64,000 nucleotides of DNA, taken from the NCBI RefSeq assembly GCF_000974985.2, contig NZ_LAVA02000005.1:62001-126000 (forward strand), in the 5' to 3' direction. The first letter of the stretch is position 1; every line of letters begins with the position of its first letter. The notes below the pieces were generated by a model. That model had not been told where the DNA came from, searched no databases, and saw only the letters and a program-made list of their open reading frames with translations. Of the stretch, positions 16,455 through 27,733 are shown in pieces. This DNA is from Streptomyces mangrovisoli (lineage in GTDB: Bacteria > Actinomycetota > Actinomycetes > Streptomycetales > Streptomycetaceae). The position numbers and the translations under genes are program-made.

Positions 16455-17534
16455 CTAGAGCTCCTTGTTGAACCCTTCCGCCACCTTCAGGAAGATGTCG
16501 TTCGCCTCGGCCTCCCCGATCGTCACGCGCACTCCCTCGCCCGCGAACGGCCGGACCACCACACCGTGCTGCTCGCACGCCGCCGCGAAGGCGAGCGTCT
16601 GCTCCCCCAGCCGCAGCCAGATGAAGTTCGCCTGGCTCTCGGGCACCGTCCAGCCCTGTCCACGCAGGCCCTCGACCACCCGGTTGCGCTCGCAGACCAG
16701 CGAGCCGACCCGGCCGAGCAGTTCGTCCTCGGCGCGCAGCGAGGCGATGGCCGCCTCCTGCGCGAGCTGGCTGACGCCGAACGGCACCGCCGTCTTGCGC
16801 AGCGCCGCCGCCACCGGCTCGTGCGCGACGGCGAAGCCGATCCGCAGCCCGGCGAGGCCGTACGCCTTGGAGAAGGTCCGCAGGACGCAGACGTTGGGGC
16901 GGCTGCGGTACAGCTCGATGCCGTCCGGGACCTCGGGGTCGCGGATGAACTCCCGGTACGCCTCGTCGAGCACCACGAGCACATCGCCGGGCACCCGGTC
17001 CAGGAACCGCTCCAGCTCGGCCCGCCGCACGGCGGTGCCGGTCGGGTTGTTGGGGTTGCAGACGAAGATCAACCGGGTCCGGTCGGTGATCGCCTCCGCC
17101 ATCGCGTCCAGGTCGTGCACCTCGTCGGGCGGCAGCGGCACCTGGACCGGGCGGGCGCCGCTGATCTGCGTGATGATCGGGTACGCCTCGAAGGACCGCC
17201 AGGCGTAGATCACCTCGTCACCGGGGCCGCTCGTGGCCTGGACCAGCTGCTGGGCGACGCCCACCGAGCCGGTGCCGGTGGCGATGTGCTCGACCGGCAC
17301 CCCGAACCGCTCCGCGAGCTCCAGGGTCAGGCCGGTGCAGGCCAGGTCGGGGTAGCGGTTGAAGGACGCGGCCGCCGCCGTGACGCTCTCCATCACGCCG
17401 GGCAGCGGCGGATAGGGGTTCTCGTTGGAGGACAGCTTGTAGGCCACCGGTCCGCCGGCGGCCGCGGGCTTGCCCGGCTTGTAGGTGGGGATACCCTCCA
17501 GCTCGGCGCGCAGCTTGGGGCTCGTCTCGCTCAC
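16455..17534 (-). CDS. hisC: Histidinol-phosphate/aromatic aminotransferase
   Basis: A 359-residue class I/II PLP aminotransferase. Features are '[13 protein letters not shown]' near the start, 'CNPNNPTG' (about residue 163), '[10 protein letters not shown]' and the PLP lysine motif [14 protein letters not shown] (Lys near 221). HisC enzymes convert histidinol phosphate with 2-oxoglutarate; paralogues outside the his operon often act on phenylalanine or tyrosine (Pat). No other histidine gene is near, so an aromatic aminotransferase role is quite possible. The GTG at 17534 follows GAGGAG. A strong hairpin terminator lies downstream. It is divergent from the LacI-type regulator. Confidence 0.88.
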   Translation of the reverse strand: MSETSPKLRAELEGIPTYKPGKPAAAGGPVAYKLSSNENPYPPLPGVMESVTAAAASFNRYPDLACTGLTLELAERFGVPVEHIATGTGSVGVAQQLVQATSGPGDEVIYAWRSFEAYPIITQISGARPVQVPLPPDEVHDLDAMAEAITDRTRLIFVCNPNNPTGTAVRRAELERFLDRVPGDVLVVLDEAYREFIRDPEVPDGIELYRSRPNVCVLRTFSKAYGLAGLRIGFAVAHEPVAAALRKTAVPFGVSQLAQEAAIASLRAEDELLGRVGSLVCERNRVVEGLRGQGWTVPESQANFIWLRLGEQTLAFAAACEQHGVVVRPFAGEGVRVTIGEAEANDIFLKVAEGFNKEL

Positions 17535-18044
17535 CGCAGTCCTCCTCGTGACCACCGGCGGCCCGTCCGCACCGCCGGCTTCCAATACTCCACACCTTAT
17601 GAGGATTCGGCCCGGCTGCGAATAGCTGAGCGCCGCGTCGACCCGAGGGCCCCGGCCACGCGGATCCCGGACGCGGAATCAGGTGTTCCGACCGCTGTCG
17701 CGCATCCGAATCGGAAACCGGCTGTGAACCCCATATGTCACACCGACATCAGGGGCACCACTGTACGAATCCACACCAACAAGAGGGCGCGTCGCACATA
17801 TATCTACGCGCCGGTGGCTCACGCCGTGGCGCGCATCCCTCGTACAGGTGAGTTGAGACCTCTTCGAGACATGGAGGGGGCGACAGGTCCATGCGCGGTG
17901 ACACGTCACGTACCACTATTGGATCGTTCAACTGACTTTCATTCCCAGGCAGTTGAGGCCTTTTGACCTTGCAGAAACGTGCCTGTCAACGCCTGCATAT
18001 GCGTCCGCCCTACCCCACCGCATGAGCCCTACTATCGGCTCGCC
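17535..18044. other. Long divergent intergenic region, relatively AT-rich
   Basis: About 510 bases between the aminotransferase (-) and LacI-type (+) genes, clearly less GC-rich than the genes. An inverted repeat TCAACTG (17928-17934) and CAGTTGA (17950-17956) separated by 15 bases may be an operator. TACTAT (18030-18035) near the LacI start resembles a -10 box. Minus-strand open frames at 17679-17931 have no recognisable protein character and are not called. Confidence 0.5.
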
Positions 18045-19157
18045 ATGACAGCAGCAGGGAAGCACCAGGTGAGCCGCGCGGAAACCTCACGTCGAAGCAG
18101 CCGGCCGGGTCGGGCGGGCATCAGGGACGTCGCCGCCGCCGCCGGGGTCTCCATCACGACCGTCTCCGACGCCCTGAACGGCAAGGGCAGGCTCCCGGAC
18201 GCCACCCGCCGCCATGTACGCGAGGTCGCCGACCGGCTGGGGTACCGCCCGTCAGCCGCGGCCCGCACGCTCCGCACCGGCAAGTCGGGCCTCATCGGCC
18301 TGACCGTGACGACGTACGGGGATGAACCTTTCACCTTCACCGAGTTCGCGTACTTCGCCGAGATGGCCCGCGCGGCCACCTCCGCCGCGCTCGCCCGCGG
18401 CTACGCCCTGGTGATCCTTCCGGCGACCTCCCGCCACGACGTGTGGTCCAACGTCGCCCTCGACGGCACGGTCGTCATCGACCCCTCCGACCAGGACCCG
18501 GTCGTCAGCGAGCTGGTCCGCCAGGGCCTGCCCGTCGTCTCCGACGGCCGCCCGGCCGGCTCGCTGCCGGTCACCGCCTGGGTGGACAACGACCACGAGG
18601 CCGCGGTCCTCGGCATCCTCGACCATCTGGCCGCCGCCGGCGCCCGCCGCATCGGCCTGCTGACCGGCACCACCACCGACACGTACACCCGTCTGTCGAC
18701 CACCGCCTATCTGCGCTGGTGCGAGCGCGTCGGTCAGACCCCGGTCTACGAGGCGTACCCGGCGCACGACCCGTGCGCGGGCGCCGTGGCCGCCGACCGG
18801 CTGCTGGCCCGGCCGGACCGTCCCGACGCCGTCTACGGACTGTTCGACCCCAACGGCACCGACCTGCTCGCCGCCGCCCGCCGCTACGGCCTGCGCGTCC
18901 CCGACGACCTGCTGCTCGTCTGCTGCAGCGAGTCCGCGGTCTACGCCACCACCGAGCCGCCCATCACGACCCTGTCGCTGAAGCCGCGCCGCATCGGCAC
19001 CGCCGTCGTGCAGCTGCTCATCGACGCCATCGAGGGGCTCGAGTCCGACCAGCCGGTCGAGCAGGTGATACCGACCGAGCTGATCGTGCGTACCTCGTCC
19101 CAGCGACGCCCGCCACGCACCACCGTCAGCCCGCCGCGGACCCCCGAAGAGGGGTAG
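18045..19157 (+). CDS. LacI-family transcriptional regulator
   Basis: A 370-residue regulator. The N-terminal helix-turn-helix is 'GIRDVAAAAGVSITTVSDALNG' (about residues 22-43), followed by the hinge-type 'RLGYRPSAAARTLRTGKSGLIGL', both typical of LacI/GalR. The periplasmic-binding-protein-like sensor domain fills the rest, with 'GIDHLAAAGARRIGLLTG'-type folds around residues 190-215. Its effector is unknown. The ATG at 18045 is taken; an in-frame ATG/GTG region upstream adds non-family residues. It stands alone between long gaps, so it may control distant genes or itself through the upstream inverted repeat. Confidence 0.9.
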   Translation: MTAAGKHQVSRAETSRRSSRPGRAGIRDVAAAAGVSITTVSDALNGKGRLPDATRRHVREVADRLGYRPSAAARTLRTGKSGLIGLTVTTYGDEPFTFTEFAYFAEMARAATSAALARGYALVILPATSRHDVWSNVALDGTVVIDPSDQDPVVSELVRQGLPVVSDGRPAGSLPVTAWVDNDHEAAVLGILDHLAAAGARRIGLLTGTTTDTYTRLSTTAYLRWCERVGQTPVYEAYPAHDPCAGAVAADRLLARPDRPDAVYGLFDPNGTDLLAAARRYGLRVPDDLLLVCCSESAVYATTEPPITTLSLKPRRIGTAVVQLLIDAIEGLESDQPVEQVIPTELIVRTSSQRRPPRTTVSPPRTPEEG

Positions 19158-19355
19158 CCTGCCCACCACGCAACGCCCGGAGCCCCACCCAAACGGGGCG
19201 AAAGCCGCGGTGAACCGGAGCCTTGCTCTGATTCACCACCCCTGGGTCATCACATGGCGCGATCCGCATTCCTATGATGGGCCCACGACACCGCGGGCCG
19301 CTGCGACCAGGCAGTCCGATGCGGTGCAGATGCGGCGCGATGGTGGAGGGGTCTG

Positions 19356-20438
19356 ATGACTCAGGGGGCCGGTCAGGGACCCGAGACGGAGCGGACGGCG
19401 ACGTTGCGCGACTTCCGGGTGCCGGGGTACGTCCATGAGACCGGTCCGTACGCCCAGAGCCCCCATGCCGAGGAGGCCGTACGCCCCGTCGAGGAGCCAC
19501 CCGTGGAGCTCCCGGAGGGCTACACGCCCACCCAGCGCGACCTGCCGGTCATCAACCGCGGCGACACCGTCCAGGTCGCCGTGGCCCCGGTGCCCCGCCC
19601 GGCCCAGCCCGGTCAGGGACCCGGCCCGCTGTTCGTCGTGGGCGACGTGCACGGCTATCTCGACGAGCTGCTCGCCGCGCTGCGCGAGCAGGGCCTCGTC
19701 GACGAGGCCGGCCAGTGGTGCGCCGGCACCGCGCGGCTGTGGTTCCTCGGCGACTTCACCGACCGCGGCCCCGACGGCATCGGCGTCATCGACCTGGTGA
19801 TGCGGCTGTCCGCCGAGGCGGCCGCGGCCGGCGGCTACTGCAAGGCGCTCATGGGCAACCACGAGCTGCTGCTGCTCGGCGCGAAGCGGTTCGCCGACAC
19901 CCCCGTCAACTCCGGCGCGGGCACCGCCACCTTCCAGGCCGCCTGGCTGCTCAACGGCGGCCAGAAGACCGACATGGACCGCCTCCAGGACCACCACCTC
20001 CAGTGGATGGCGCGCCTCGACGCCGTGGAGGAGGTCGACGGCCATCTGCTCGTGCACTCCGACACCACCGCCTATCTCGACTACGGCGACTCGATCGAGG
20101 CGGTCAACGACACCATCCACGACACCCTCACCCGCAACGACGCGGACGAGGTGTGGGATCTGTTCCGCAAGTTCACCAAGCGCTTCTCCTTCCGCGACGA
20201 GGGCGGCGCGGACGCCGTGCGCTCCCTGCTCGATACGTACGGCGGCACCCGCATCGTTCACGGGCACAGCCCGATCCCCTATCTGCTGAGCGAGTCGGGC
20301 CCCGAGGAGGGCGACGAGACCGCGAGCCCCGTGATCGACGGTCCGCACGTCTACGCCGACGGACTCGCCATCGCGATGGACGGCGGCGTGACCATGGCCG
20401 GAAAGCTGCTGGTCCAGCAACTGCCGCTGCGCGACTGA
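19356..20438 (+). CDS. Calcineurin-like metallophosphoesterase
   Basis: A 360-residue protein with the full metallophosphoesterase set: GDVHG (about residue 96), GDFTDRGPDG (about 131), GNHE (about 166), a His in LLVHSD and a final GHSPIPY. These bind two metal ions and hydrolyse phosphomono- or diesters. About 85 residues precede the core and are Pro/Glu-rich. The ATG at 19356 follows GGAGGGG. No signal peptide is seen, so it is cytoplasmic. The substrate (protein phosphate, Ap4A or other) cannot be told. Downstream, about 190 bases without a gene separate it from the membrane protein at 20627. Confidence 0.9.
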   Translation: MTQGAGQGPETERTATLRDFRVPGYVHETGPYAQSPHAEEAVRPVEEPPVELPEGYTPTQRDLPVINRGDTVQVAVAPVPRPAQPGQGPGPLFVVGDVHGYLDELLAALREQGLVDEAGQWCAGTARLWFLGDFTDRGPDGIGVIDLVMRLSAEAAAAGGYCKALMGNHELLLLGAKRFADTPVNSGAGTATFQAAWLLNGGQKTDMDRLQDHHLQWMARLDAVEEVDGHLLVHSDTTAYLDYGDSIEAVNDTIHDTLTRNDADEVWDLFRKFTKRFSFRDEGGADAVRSLLDTYGGTRIVHGHSPIPYLLSESGPEEGDETASPVIDGPHVYADGLAIAMDGGVTMAGKLLVQQLPLRD

Positions 20439-20626
20439 GGGTTCACCCGGCCGGTTCCGCCCGGCCTGGGACCGTGCAGGGCAGGGGCCAATTTCCGGAA
20501 ACCCCCTGTCACCGCGTGCCGTCCCCGCTCTACCATCGGCTTATCCGTAGCAGGCTCCCCTCCGTTTCTGCCCGACGGCTCGTCAGCGTGCGAGCCCCAA
20601 GCCCTACGGAGCATCGGGGGATGCAC

Positions 20627-21487
20627 ATGAACAGCGTTCCGCAGCACCTGCTGAGCGAGGACCGCCAGGAATACGAGCGGATCCTCGATGAGGCGCTGCG
20701 CTCCGCACCTCACCGCCCGGAACTGGCCGCTGTGGGTCAGCGGCTCAATGTCGAACAGCTGCGCACCATGGCGCTGAACGCCACCACCCTCATCACGGCG
20801 GCCGCGGCGACCGAGTACCAGCACTACGTGAAGGTCCGCGAGGAACTGCGCCGACCGGCGCCGTCCACCCCGTCCACCGCGACCGGCTCCGAAGAGCCGG
20901 GCGTCGGCGCGATGGGGCTCGCCACCACCATGGGAGAGGTCGCCGAGACCGCCGGCGCGGGCGCCGTCGCCGTCGTCGCCGTCCTCGCTCCCGTCCTCGC
21001 CGGCACGGCCGCGGCGATCTTCCTGCTCGTCGGGTACGTCCTGAAGATGCTGGACCCGGAGCCGGCGTTCGCCCGCACCATGCTCACCGCGGGCTGGGTG
21101 TTCGGCGCGATGACCGCGGCGGCGATCCTCGTAGCCGCGGTCGGGCTGCTGCTCACCGCGCTGCGCAACCGGCCCGCCTTCGAGCACGGGCCGTACGCGG
21201 AGCTCTCCGAGGAGGTCGCGCTCGCCAGGGAGTCCTGGCGCGAGGCCCTGCTCGAGCGGGGCGTCCTGCCCTTCCTGCGGGACGCCCTCGCCGACCCCGG
21301 CACCGCCGCCGCACTGCACCGCGTGGCGCCGGAACCGGAGCCGACCGGCCGTATGCCGCACCTGGGCTACGGCCGCCCCGGCTTCAGCAGCCCGGACGAC
21401 GGCCCGGCACCCGGCCACCGCCCCAGCTTCACCAGCCCGGACTTCACCAGTCCGGACTTCGGCGGCCCGGAGCACCAGCCGGAATGA
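20627..21487 (+). CDS. Putative two-pass membrane protein, function unknown
   Basis: A 286-residue protein with a soluble helical N-terminus (about 1-100), two strong transmembrane segments (about 109-140 and 150-178), and a soluble tail ending in a Pro/Ser/Phe-rich stretch with the repeat FTSPDF. The ATG at 20627 has GGGGG six bases upstream; the ATG at 20621 directly abuts that G-run and is less likely. I do not recognise a functional family; it looks like a Streptomyces conserved membrane protein. It is convergent with thiC. Confidence 0.78.
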   Translation: MNSVPQHLLSEDRQEYERILDEALRSAPHRPELAAVGQRLNVEQLRTMALNATTLITAAAATEYQHYVKVREELRRPAPSTPSTATGSEEPGVGAMGLATTMGEVAETAGAGAVAVVAVLAPVLAGTAAAIFLLVGYVLKMLDPEPAFARTMLTAGWVFGAMTAAAILVAAVGLLLTALRNRPAFEHGPYAELSEEVALARESWREALLERGVLPFLRDALADPGTAAALHRVAPEPEPTGRMPHLGYGRPGFSSPDDGPAPGHRPSFTSPDFTSPDFGGPEHQPE

Positions 21488-21624
21488 CCCTCGGCTTGCG
21501 CGTCCCCGCTCCACGAGGGGAAGCGCAGGCCGAACCCCCGGCCCGAGGCCCCGCCCCCGCCTGCCCGCACGGCGGGTGACCCGTCATGCCCGCGCACGGC
21601 CGGGCCGGGGCCGCCGACCCGCCG

Positions 21625-23604
<1,980 letters not shown>

Positions 23605-23679
23605 AAAGGTGCCTCCACGCTAGCGTCATGTGTGGCACGAAGAACAGTGCGCCTCCCGCGTTCTTGCGATGATGCGCCG

Positions 23680-25260
23680 GTGACCACGACACACCGGCCT
23701 CCGTTTCCCCCTCCCGATCAGGGCGGCCCGCATCACCATGGGCCGGGCGACGGGCAGCCGTACGAGGACGGCCGGCGACACGCACCGGACGGCGTCCATC
23801 GGCACACGTCCGACGGCGGCCACGGCCATCCACGCCCCGGCGGAGAGGGCCCCGGCGGCCACGGTGACCGGCGCCCGCAGGAACACGGCGCCGGACACGG
23901 GCACGGTCACAGCCACAGCCATGGCCCCGCAGCGCCCGTCTCCCGGCGGCTGCGCCGGGTGATCGCGGCGATCCTGATCCCCTTCGCCGCGGCGGTCGTG
24001 GTGGGCCTCGTCGTCCTCTGGCCCGGTGGCGCACCGCCGCACCAGCGCACGGGCGTCGGCTTCGACCGCCAGACCCAGCCGGCCACCGTCACCCAAGTGG
24101 TCAGCGTGAGCTGCAAGTCGGTGGGCGCCTCCAGCGGCGGCTCGGGCAGCGCCGATTCCGCCTCCGCCGATTCCGCCGGCTCCGCCGCGGACTCCGGCTC
24201 GGGCGGCACCTGCAAGAAGGCGACCGTCCGGGTCGACTCCGGCAAGAACAAGGGCCGTACCTTCACCGAGATCGTGCAGCCGGACCAGTCCCGTCAGCTG
24301 CACCAGGGCGAGAAGGTCGAGGCCGCCTACGAGCCGACCGCGCCCAAGGACCTGCAGTACTCGGTCGCCGATGTGAACCGCCGCTTCCCGGTCGCCCTGC
24401 TCGCCGGGATCTTCGCGCTCGCCGTCGTGGTGGTGGGCCGGATGCGCGGCGTCATGGCCCTGGTGGCGCTGACCATCAGCTTCCTGGTGCTGACGTTCTT
24501 CATCCTCCCGGCCGTCCTCCAGGGTTCCGACCCGCTGATCGTGGCCGTCGTCGGGTCGAGCGCCATCATGCTGATCGCCCTGTATCTGTGCCACGGACTG
24601 TCGGCCAGAACCTCGGTGGCCGTGCTCGGCACCCTGGTCTCGTTGTCGCTGATCGGCGTGCTCGGTTCCCAGTTCATCGACTGGTCGGCGCTCACCGGCA
24701 ACACGGACGACAACACCGGTCTGATCCACGGCCTGTACCCGTCGATCGACATGAGCGGCCTGCTGCTGGCCGGCGTCATCATCGGCTCGCTCGGCGTCCT
24801 CGACGATGTGACGGTCACCCAGACATCCGCGGTCTGGGAGCTGCACGAGGCCAATCCAGCACTGGGGCGGCGCGAGTTGTACCGCGCGGGCATCCGGATC
24901 GGCCGCGACCACATCGCGTCCGTCGTCAACACCCTGGTGCTCGCCTACGCGGGTGCGGCGCTGCCGCTCCTGCTGCTGTTCTCGATCGCGCAGAGCAGCG
25001 TGGGAACGGTCGCCAACAGCGAACTGGTCGCCGAGGAGATCGTCCGCACGCTGGTCGGCTCGATCGGCCTGGTCGCCTCGGTGCCGGTCACCACGGCGCT
25101 CGCGGCCCTCGTGGTCGCCGCCGACCGTCCGCATCCGGAGACGGCGGCGGGTTCGGCGGCAGGGCACCCGCCGGCCGCAGGGACCATGGGCTCGGCGGCC
25201 GCCGGGACCGCACCGGTGCCGCCCGCCCGGGGCGGGCGGGGCCGACGCCGCAAGCGGTGA
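23680..25260 (+). CDS. YibE/F-like membrane protein with His-rich N-terminus
   Basis: A 526-residue protein. The first 85 residues are rich in His, Gly, Pro and Asp (for example HHHGPGDG and HGHGHSHSHG). One transmembrane segment (about 93-112), a soluble extracytoplasmic domain (about 113-235) and then seven or so transmembrane helices follow. The membrane part has 'GRMRGVMALVALTISFLVLTFF' and 'GSLGVLDDVTVTQTSAVWELHEANP', characteristic of the YibE/F family. The GTG at 23680 is used; frames stay open upstream. The His-rich head suggests metal binding, which is inference. Divergent from thiC, convergent with ssgA. Confidence 0.88.
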   Translation: MTTTHRPPFPPPDQGGPHHHGPGDGQPYEDGRRHAPDGVHRHTSDGGHGHPRPGGEGPGGHGDRRPQEHGAGHGHGHSHSHGPAAPVSRRLRRVIAAILIPFAAAVVVGLVVLWPGGAPPHQRTGVGFDRQTQPATVTQVVSVSCKSVGASSGGSGSADSASADSAGSAADSGSGGTCKKATVRVDSGKNKGRTFTEIVQPDQSRQLHQGEKVEAAYEPTAPKDLQYSVADVNRRFPVALLAGIFALAVVVVGRMRGVMALVALTISFLVLTFFILPAVLQGSDPLIVAVVGSSAIMLIALYLCHGLSARTSVAVLGTLVSLSLIGVLGSQFIDWSALTGNTDDNTGLIHGLYPSIDMSGLLLAGVIIGSLGVLDDVTVTQTSAVWELHEANPALGRRELYRAGIRIGRDHIASVVNTLVLAYAGAALPLLLLFSIAQSSVGTVANSELVAEEIVRTLVGSIGLVASVPVTTALAALVVAADRPHPETAAGSAAGHPPAAGTMGSAAAGTAPVPPARGGRGRRRKR

Positions 25261-25300
25261 CCGAGACCTTCGGCAGAAGCGTTACTGCGGAGCCCAGGAC

Positions 25301-25352
25301 GGGCTGAAGCGACCACGGCACCGCCGTCGTGACCGCCGTGGCGCTTCAGCCC
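25301..25352. terminator. Bidirectional terminator between yibE/F-like gene and ssgA
   Basis: GGGCTGAAGCG (25301-25311) pairs with CGCTTCAGCCC (25342-25352); an inner CCACGG...CCGTGG extends the fold after a one-base bulge. It lies between convergent genes and overlaps the last codons of ssgA. Confidence 0.7.
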
Positions 25353-25753
25353 GCGCTCTGTTCCTCGGCCAGGATCCGGTCCAGGGCCTCGTCGAGATGC
25401 GCGTCGAAGTCGGCGAGCGCGCCCTCCTGGCCCAGCGGCACCAGTCGGTCGGTCCGGTCCAGGAACGCCACGAGCGGCGCCGCGCCGGAGCGGAACAGCG
25501 CGTGGTCGGTACCGACCTGAAGGCGGATCAGCACATCGCCCGCCGTCTCCGGCTCGGCCGGGGTGATCCGCACATCTCCGTCCCCGCTCGGCCCGCTGAC
25601 TCCGTCGATCAGCAGCTCCCGACCGAAGGCCCAGGTCACCGGGGCGTCCCCGGGCAGATGGAAGGTCAGGCGCACCGCGTAGGGATCGCCGAGCTCGTAC
25701 CGCAGTTCCACCGGGATACGAAAGGAGAGCTCCTCGGAGACGAGAAAGCTCAT
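25346..25753 (-). CDS. ssgA: Sporulation-specific cell division activator SsgA
   Basis: A 135-residue SsgA-like protein. SsgA is found only in sporulating actinomycetes, localises SsgB and hence FtsZ for sporulation septa, and drives septation in liquid growth. The start MSFLVSEELSFRIPVELRYELGDPYAV and the phrases 'GDAPVTWAFGRELL' and 'PLVAFLDRTDRLVPLGQE' match SsgA rather than other SsgA-like paralogues. The ATG at 25753 (second of two ATGs) sits at good distance from AGAGG. It lies downstream of ssgR in the same direction, which is the known arrangement; SsgR activates ssgA transcription from the intergenic gap. Confidence 0.95.
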   Translation of the reverse strand: MSFLVSEELSFRIPVELRYELGDPYAVRLTFHLPGDAPVTWAFGRELLIDGVSGPSGDGDVRITPAEPETAGDVLIRLQVGTDHALFRSGAAPLVAFLDRTDRLVPLGQEGALADFDAHLDEALDRILAEEQSAG

Positions 25754-25882
25754 CATGACCTCTGCCTGTACGGACTCGCGCATCGCCTATCCCGTCATAT
25801 GACACCGACTGGCCGGGAATCATCCCTTGGACCCCGATGGCATCTTGCTCAACGTGTATGCCAGATCACAAGGAGTGAGTTT

Positions 25883-26776
25883 TCAGATACTGATAGAGAG
25901 CGGGAAGGCCTCTGGCAGGCGCCCGATCTCCTGCTGCAGCCACTGCACCGCGGGCAGCAGACGGTCCGCCTGGTGGGAAGGGAGGGACAGAGCCACGGTG
26001 GCGGCCGTCGACCCCATCGTCAGGGGGATCGCGGCGCACACCACCCCCAGCGCGTACTCCTGCCGTTCGAGCACCGGTTCCATGCGTCCGACGCGCTCCA
26101 GGCGCCGCAGCAGTGCCTTGTCGTCACGGACCGTGTACGGGGTGAGGGACCGCACGGGATAGCGGCTGAGATGGTCGCGGCGGGCTTCCTCGTCCAGTTG
26201 GGACAGCAGGCACTGCCCGACCGCATGGGCGTGGGCGGTCTGCCGGAAGTCGGCCCACTCCTCGACCGCGGGGCTGCCCACGGAGTCGGAGACGGACAGG
26301 ACGGTGATCTCGCCGTCGCGATAGACCGCGTAGTAGATCGGCGCACCGATCGAATCACGCCATCCTGCCAGGGTGTCGATCACCATGCTGCGACGTTTCT
26401 GCTCCGCTCCGCTGCTGTGGAGCCGGGCGGCCGCCTCGCCGAGGAAGAACAGGCCCTTGTCACGCCGTAGATAGCCCTCGTGGACCAGCGTGCGCAGCAG
26501 GTGGTAGGCGGTGGGCAGAGCGAGGCCGGTCTCGCGGGCCAATTGCTTTGCGGGGGCGCCCTGTTCGTGCGCGGCGACGGACTCCAGCAGCCGCATCGCG
26601 CGCTGCACCGAGCCGATGAGCGTGGCCGTCCGGTCCTGGGGCGGGTCCTGCGGCTCTTCCCGCGATCCCGGCTCCGCCGCGGCCCGGGGCTGGGTCGGCA
26701 TCCCGGGGGGACACCGCTGGAGCGGTGGTACGGGGAAGGCGTGCGGTTGTGCGGTTGCGGTGTCAGCCGTGGCCAA
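25883..26776 (-). CDS. ssgR: IclR-type activator SsgR
   Basis: An IclR-family regulator of about 297 residues. The winged helix-turn-helix is 'AMRLLESVAAHEQGAPAKQLARETGLALPTAYHLLRTL', seen as consecutive helices around residues 60-100. The IclR effector domain follows, with 'PIYYAVYRDGEITVLSV', 'HAHAVGQCLLSQL' and 'YALGVVCAAIPL'. In Streptomyces coelicolor the IclR gene beside ssgA is ssgR and is needed for ssgA transcription. I placed the start at TTG 26776, with GGGAG seven bases upstream; ATG 26701 is a shorter alternative without a clear ribosome site. Confidence 0.92.
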   Translation of the reverse strand: MATADTATAQPHAFPVPPLQRCPPGMPTQPRAAAEPGSREEPQDPPQDRTATLIGSVQRAMRLLESVAAHEQGAPAKQLARETGLALPTAYHLLRTLVHEGYLRRDKGLFFLGEAAARLHSSGAEQKRRSMVIDTLAGWRDSIGAPIYYAVYRDGEITVLSVSDSVGSPAVEEWADFRQTAHAHAVGQCLLSQLDEEARRDHLSRYPVRSLTPYTVRDDKALLRRLERVGRMEPVLERQEYALGVVCAAIPLTMGSTAATVALSLPSHQADRLLPAVQWLQQEIGRLPEAFPLSISI

Positions 26777-26917
26777 GGGGGCACTCCCGGAGCGAGGGGG
26801 CAGCCCGTGTGGGGAGACACGGGTGGGGGGTGTACTCCGCCCGCGGGGCATCGACCCCGCGTCGATGCCCGGACTCTAACCGTGTGCCACCGTGTGACGT
26901 CGGCCTGTCAGCAAAAC

Positions 26918-26935
26918 TTCCCTCCCGCGAGGGAA
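26918..26935 (-). terminator. Short hairpin downstream of the DUF5326 gene
   Basis: TTCCCTC (26918-26924) and GAGGGAA (26929-26935) form a seven-base stem with a four-base CCGC loop, 36 bases past the stop of the minus-strand gene. It could also be a protein-binding site upstream of ssgR. Confidence 0.4.
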
Positions 26936-26970
26936 CCGGCGTTACCTGTGACCGCCGGTCCCCGGGGTGC

Positions 26971-27183
26971 TCACCAGTCGCTGCGGGACGAGGAGCTCGA
27001 CATGAACTTCCGCACCACGTAGATCAGACCGCCGACGAGGGCGACGAAGACCAGCAGCTTGAACAGCAGACCGATCACGAAGCCGACCACGGTCGCTATC
27101 AGTCCGCCGAAGACGACCAGGGCGATGACCGGCACCGCGACCCACTTCACCCACCACGGCAGACCCGAGAAGATCTCACCCAT
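26971..27183 (-). CDS. Small membrane protein, DUF5326 family
   Basis: A 70-residue protein with two hydrophobic helices (about residues 12-35 and 37-56) separated by a very short turn, ending MSSSSSRSDW. It starts MGEIFSGLPWWVKWVAVP. I recognise this as the DUF5326 family common in Streptomyces; no function is known. ATG at 27183. It is co-directional with the cupin gene upstream (about 180 bases apart) and with ssgR downstream. Confidence 0.85.
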   Translation of the reverse strand: MGEIFSGLPWWVKWVAVPVIALVVFGGLIATVVGFVIGLLFKLLVFVALVGGLIYVVRKFMSSSSSRSDW

Positions 27184-27367
27184 TGCCCTCGTCCCTTGCC
27201 TTCCTGCCCCGTCCTGTGTACCGGGTTCGGTCGAATGCCCGCACCTTCTGGTGCCGGATCATGCTGCCTTGCTGTCTTCGATGCTAGGGCCGGGAGGGGG
27301 TCCGGCGGACGTCTCGTATCCCTTGTCCTCCCCTGACCGATCCCCTAGGGAACCCGGAGACGCCGGC

Positions 27368-27685
27368 TCAGGCCTCGGGCGGAGAGAACACCACCAGGAC
27401 CCTGAGGTCCTCGCTGATGTGGTGGAACTTGTGGGCGACCCCGGCCGGCACGTACACGACGCTGCCGCGGGCCACCTGCGTGGTCTCCAGGCCCACCGTG
27501 ATCGCCGCGCGGCCGCTGACGACGAAGTAGACCTCGTCCTGCCGATGCGGGGACTGCGGGTCGTGGGCGCCCGCGTCGAGCGCGTACAGGCCGACCGACA
27601 TGTTCCGCTCACGCAGAAACTGCAGGTACGCCCCGTCGTTGGCGGCGCGTTCCGCCTCCAGTTCATCAAGCCGGAATGCCTTCAT
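27368..27685 (-). CDS. Cupin-domain protein
   Basis: A 105-residue single-cupin protein. The first cupin motif is seen as 'SPHRQDEVYFVVSGRAAITVG' (with His and Glu metal ligands) and the second as 'GSVVYVPAGVAHKFHHI' (with the closing His). Small cupins of this kind bind a metal ion and act as enzymes or sensors; the ligand here is unknown. The ATG at 27685 (MKAFRLDEL) is preferred over a GTG at 27700. It is divergent from the holin-like gene with a gap of under 50 bases, so the two promoters must overlap or be leader-poor. Confidence 0.88.
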   Translation of the reverse strand: MKAFRLDELEAERAANDGAYLQFLRERNMSVGLYALDAGAHDPQSPHRQDEVYFVVSGRAAITVGLETTQVARGSVVYVPAGVAHKFHHISEDLRVLVVFSPPEA

Positions 27686-27733
27686 GGTCCTTGCCCACAC
27701 TCCTCATGGATCTCTTCTGTCACGATCAGACAC

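Noticed and set aside
17679..17931. Short minus-strand open frames in the aminotransferase-LacI gap
   Set aside because: No ribosome site, no family resemblance and mixed composition; judged non-coding.
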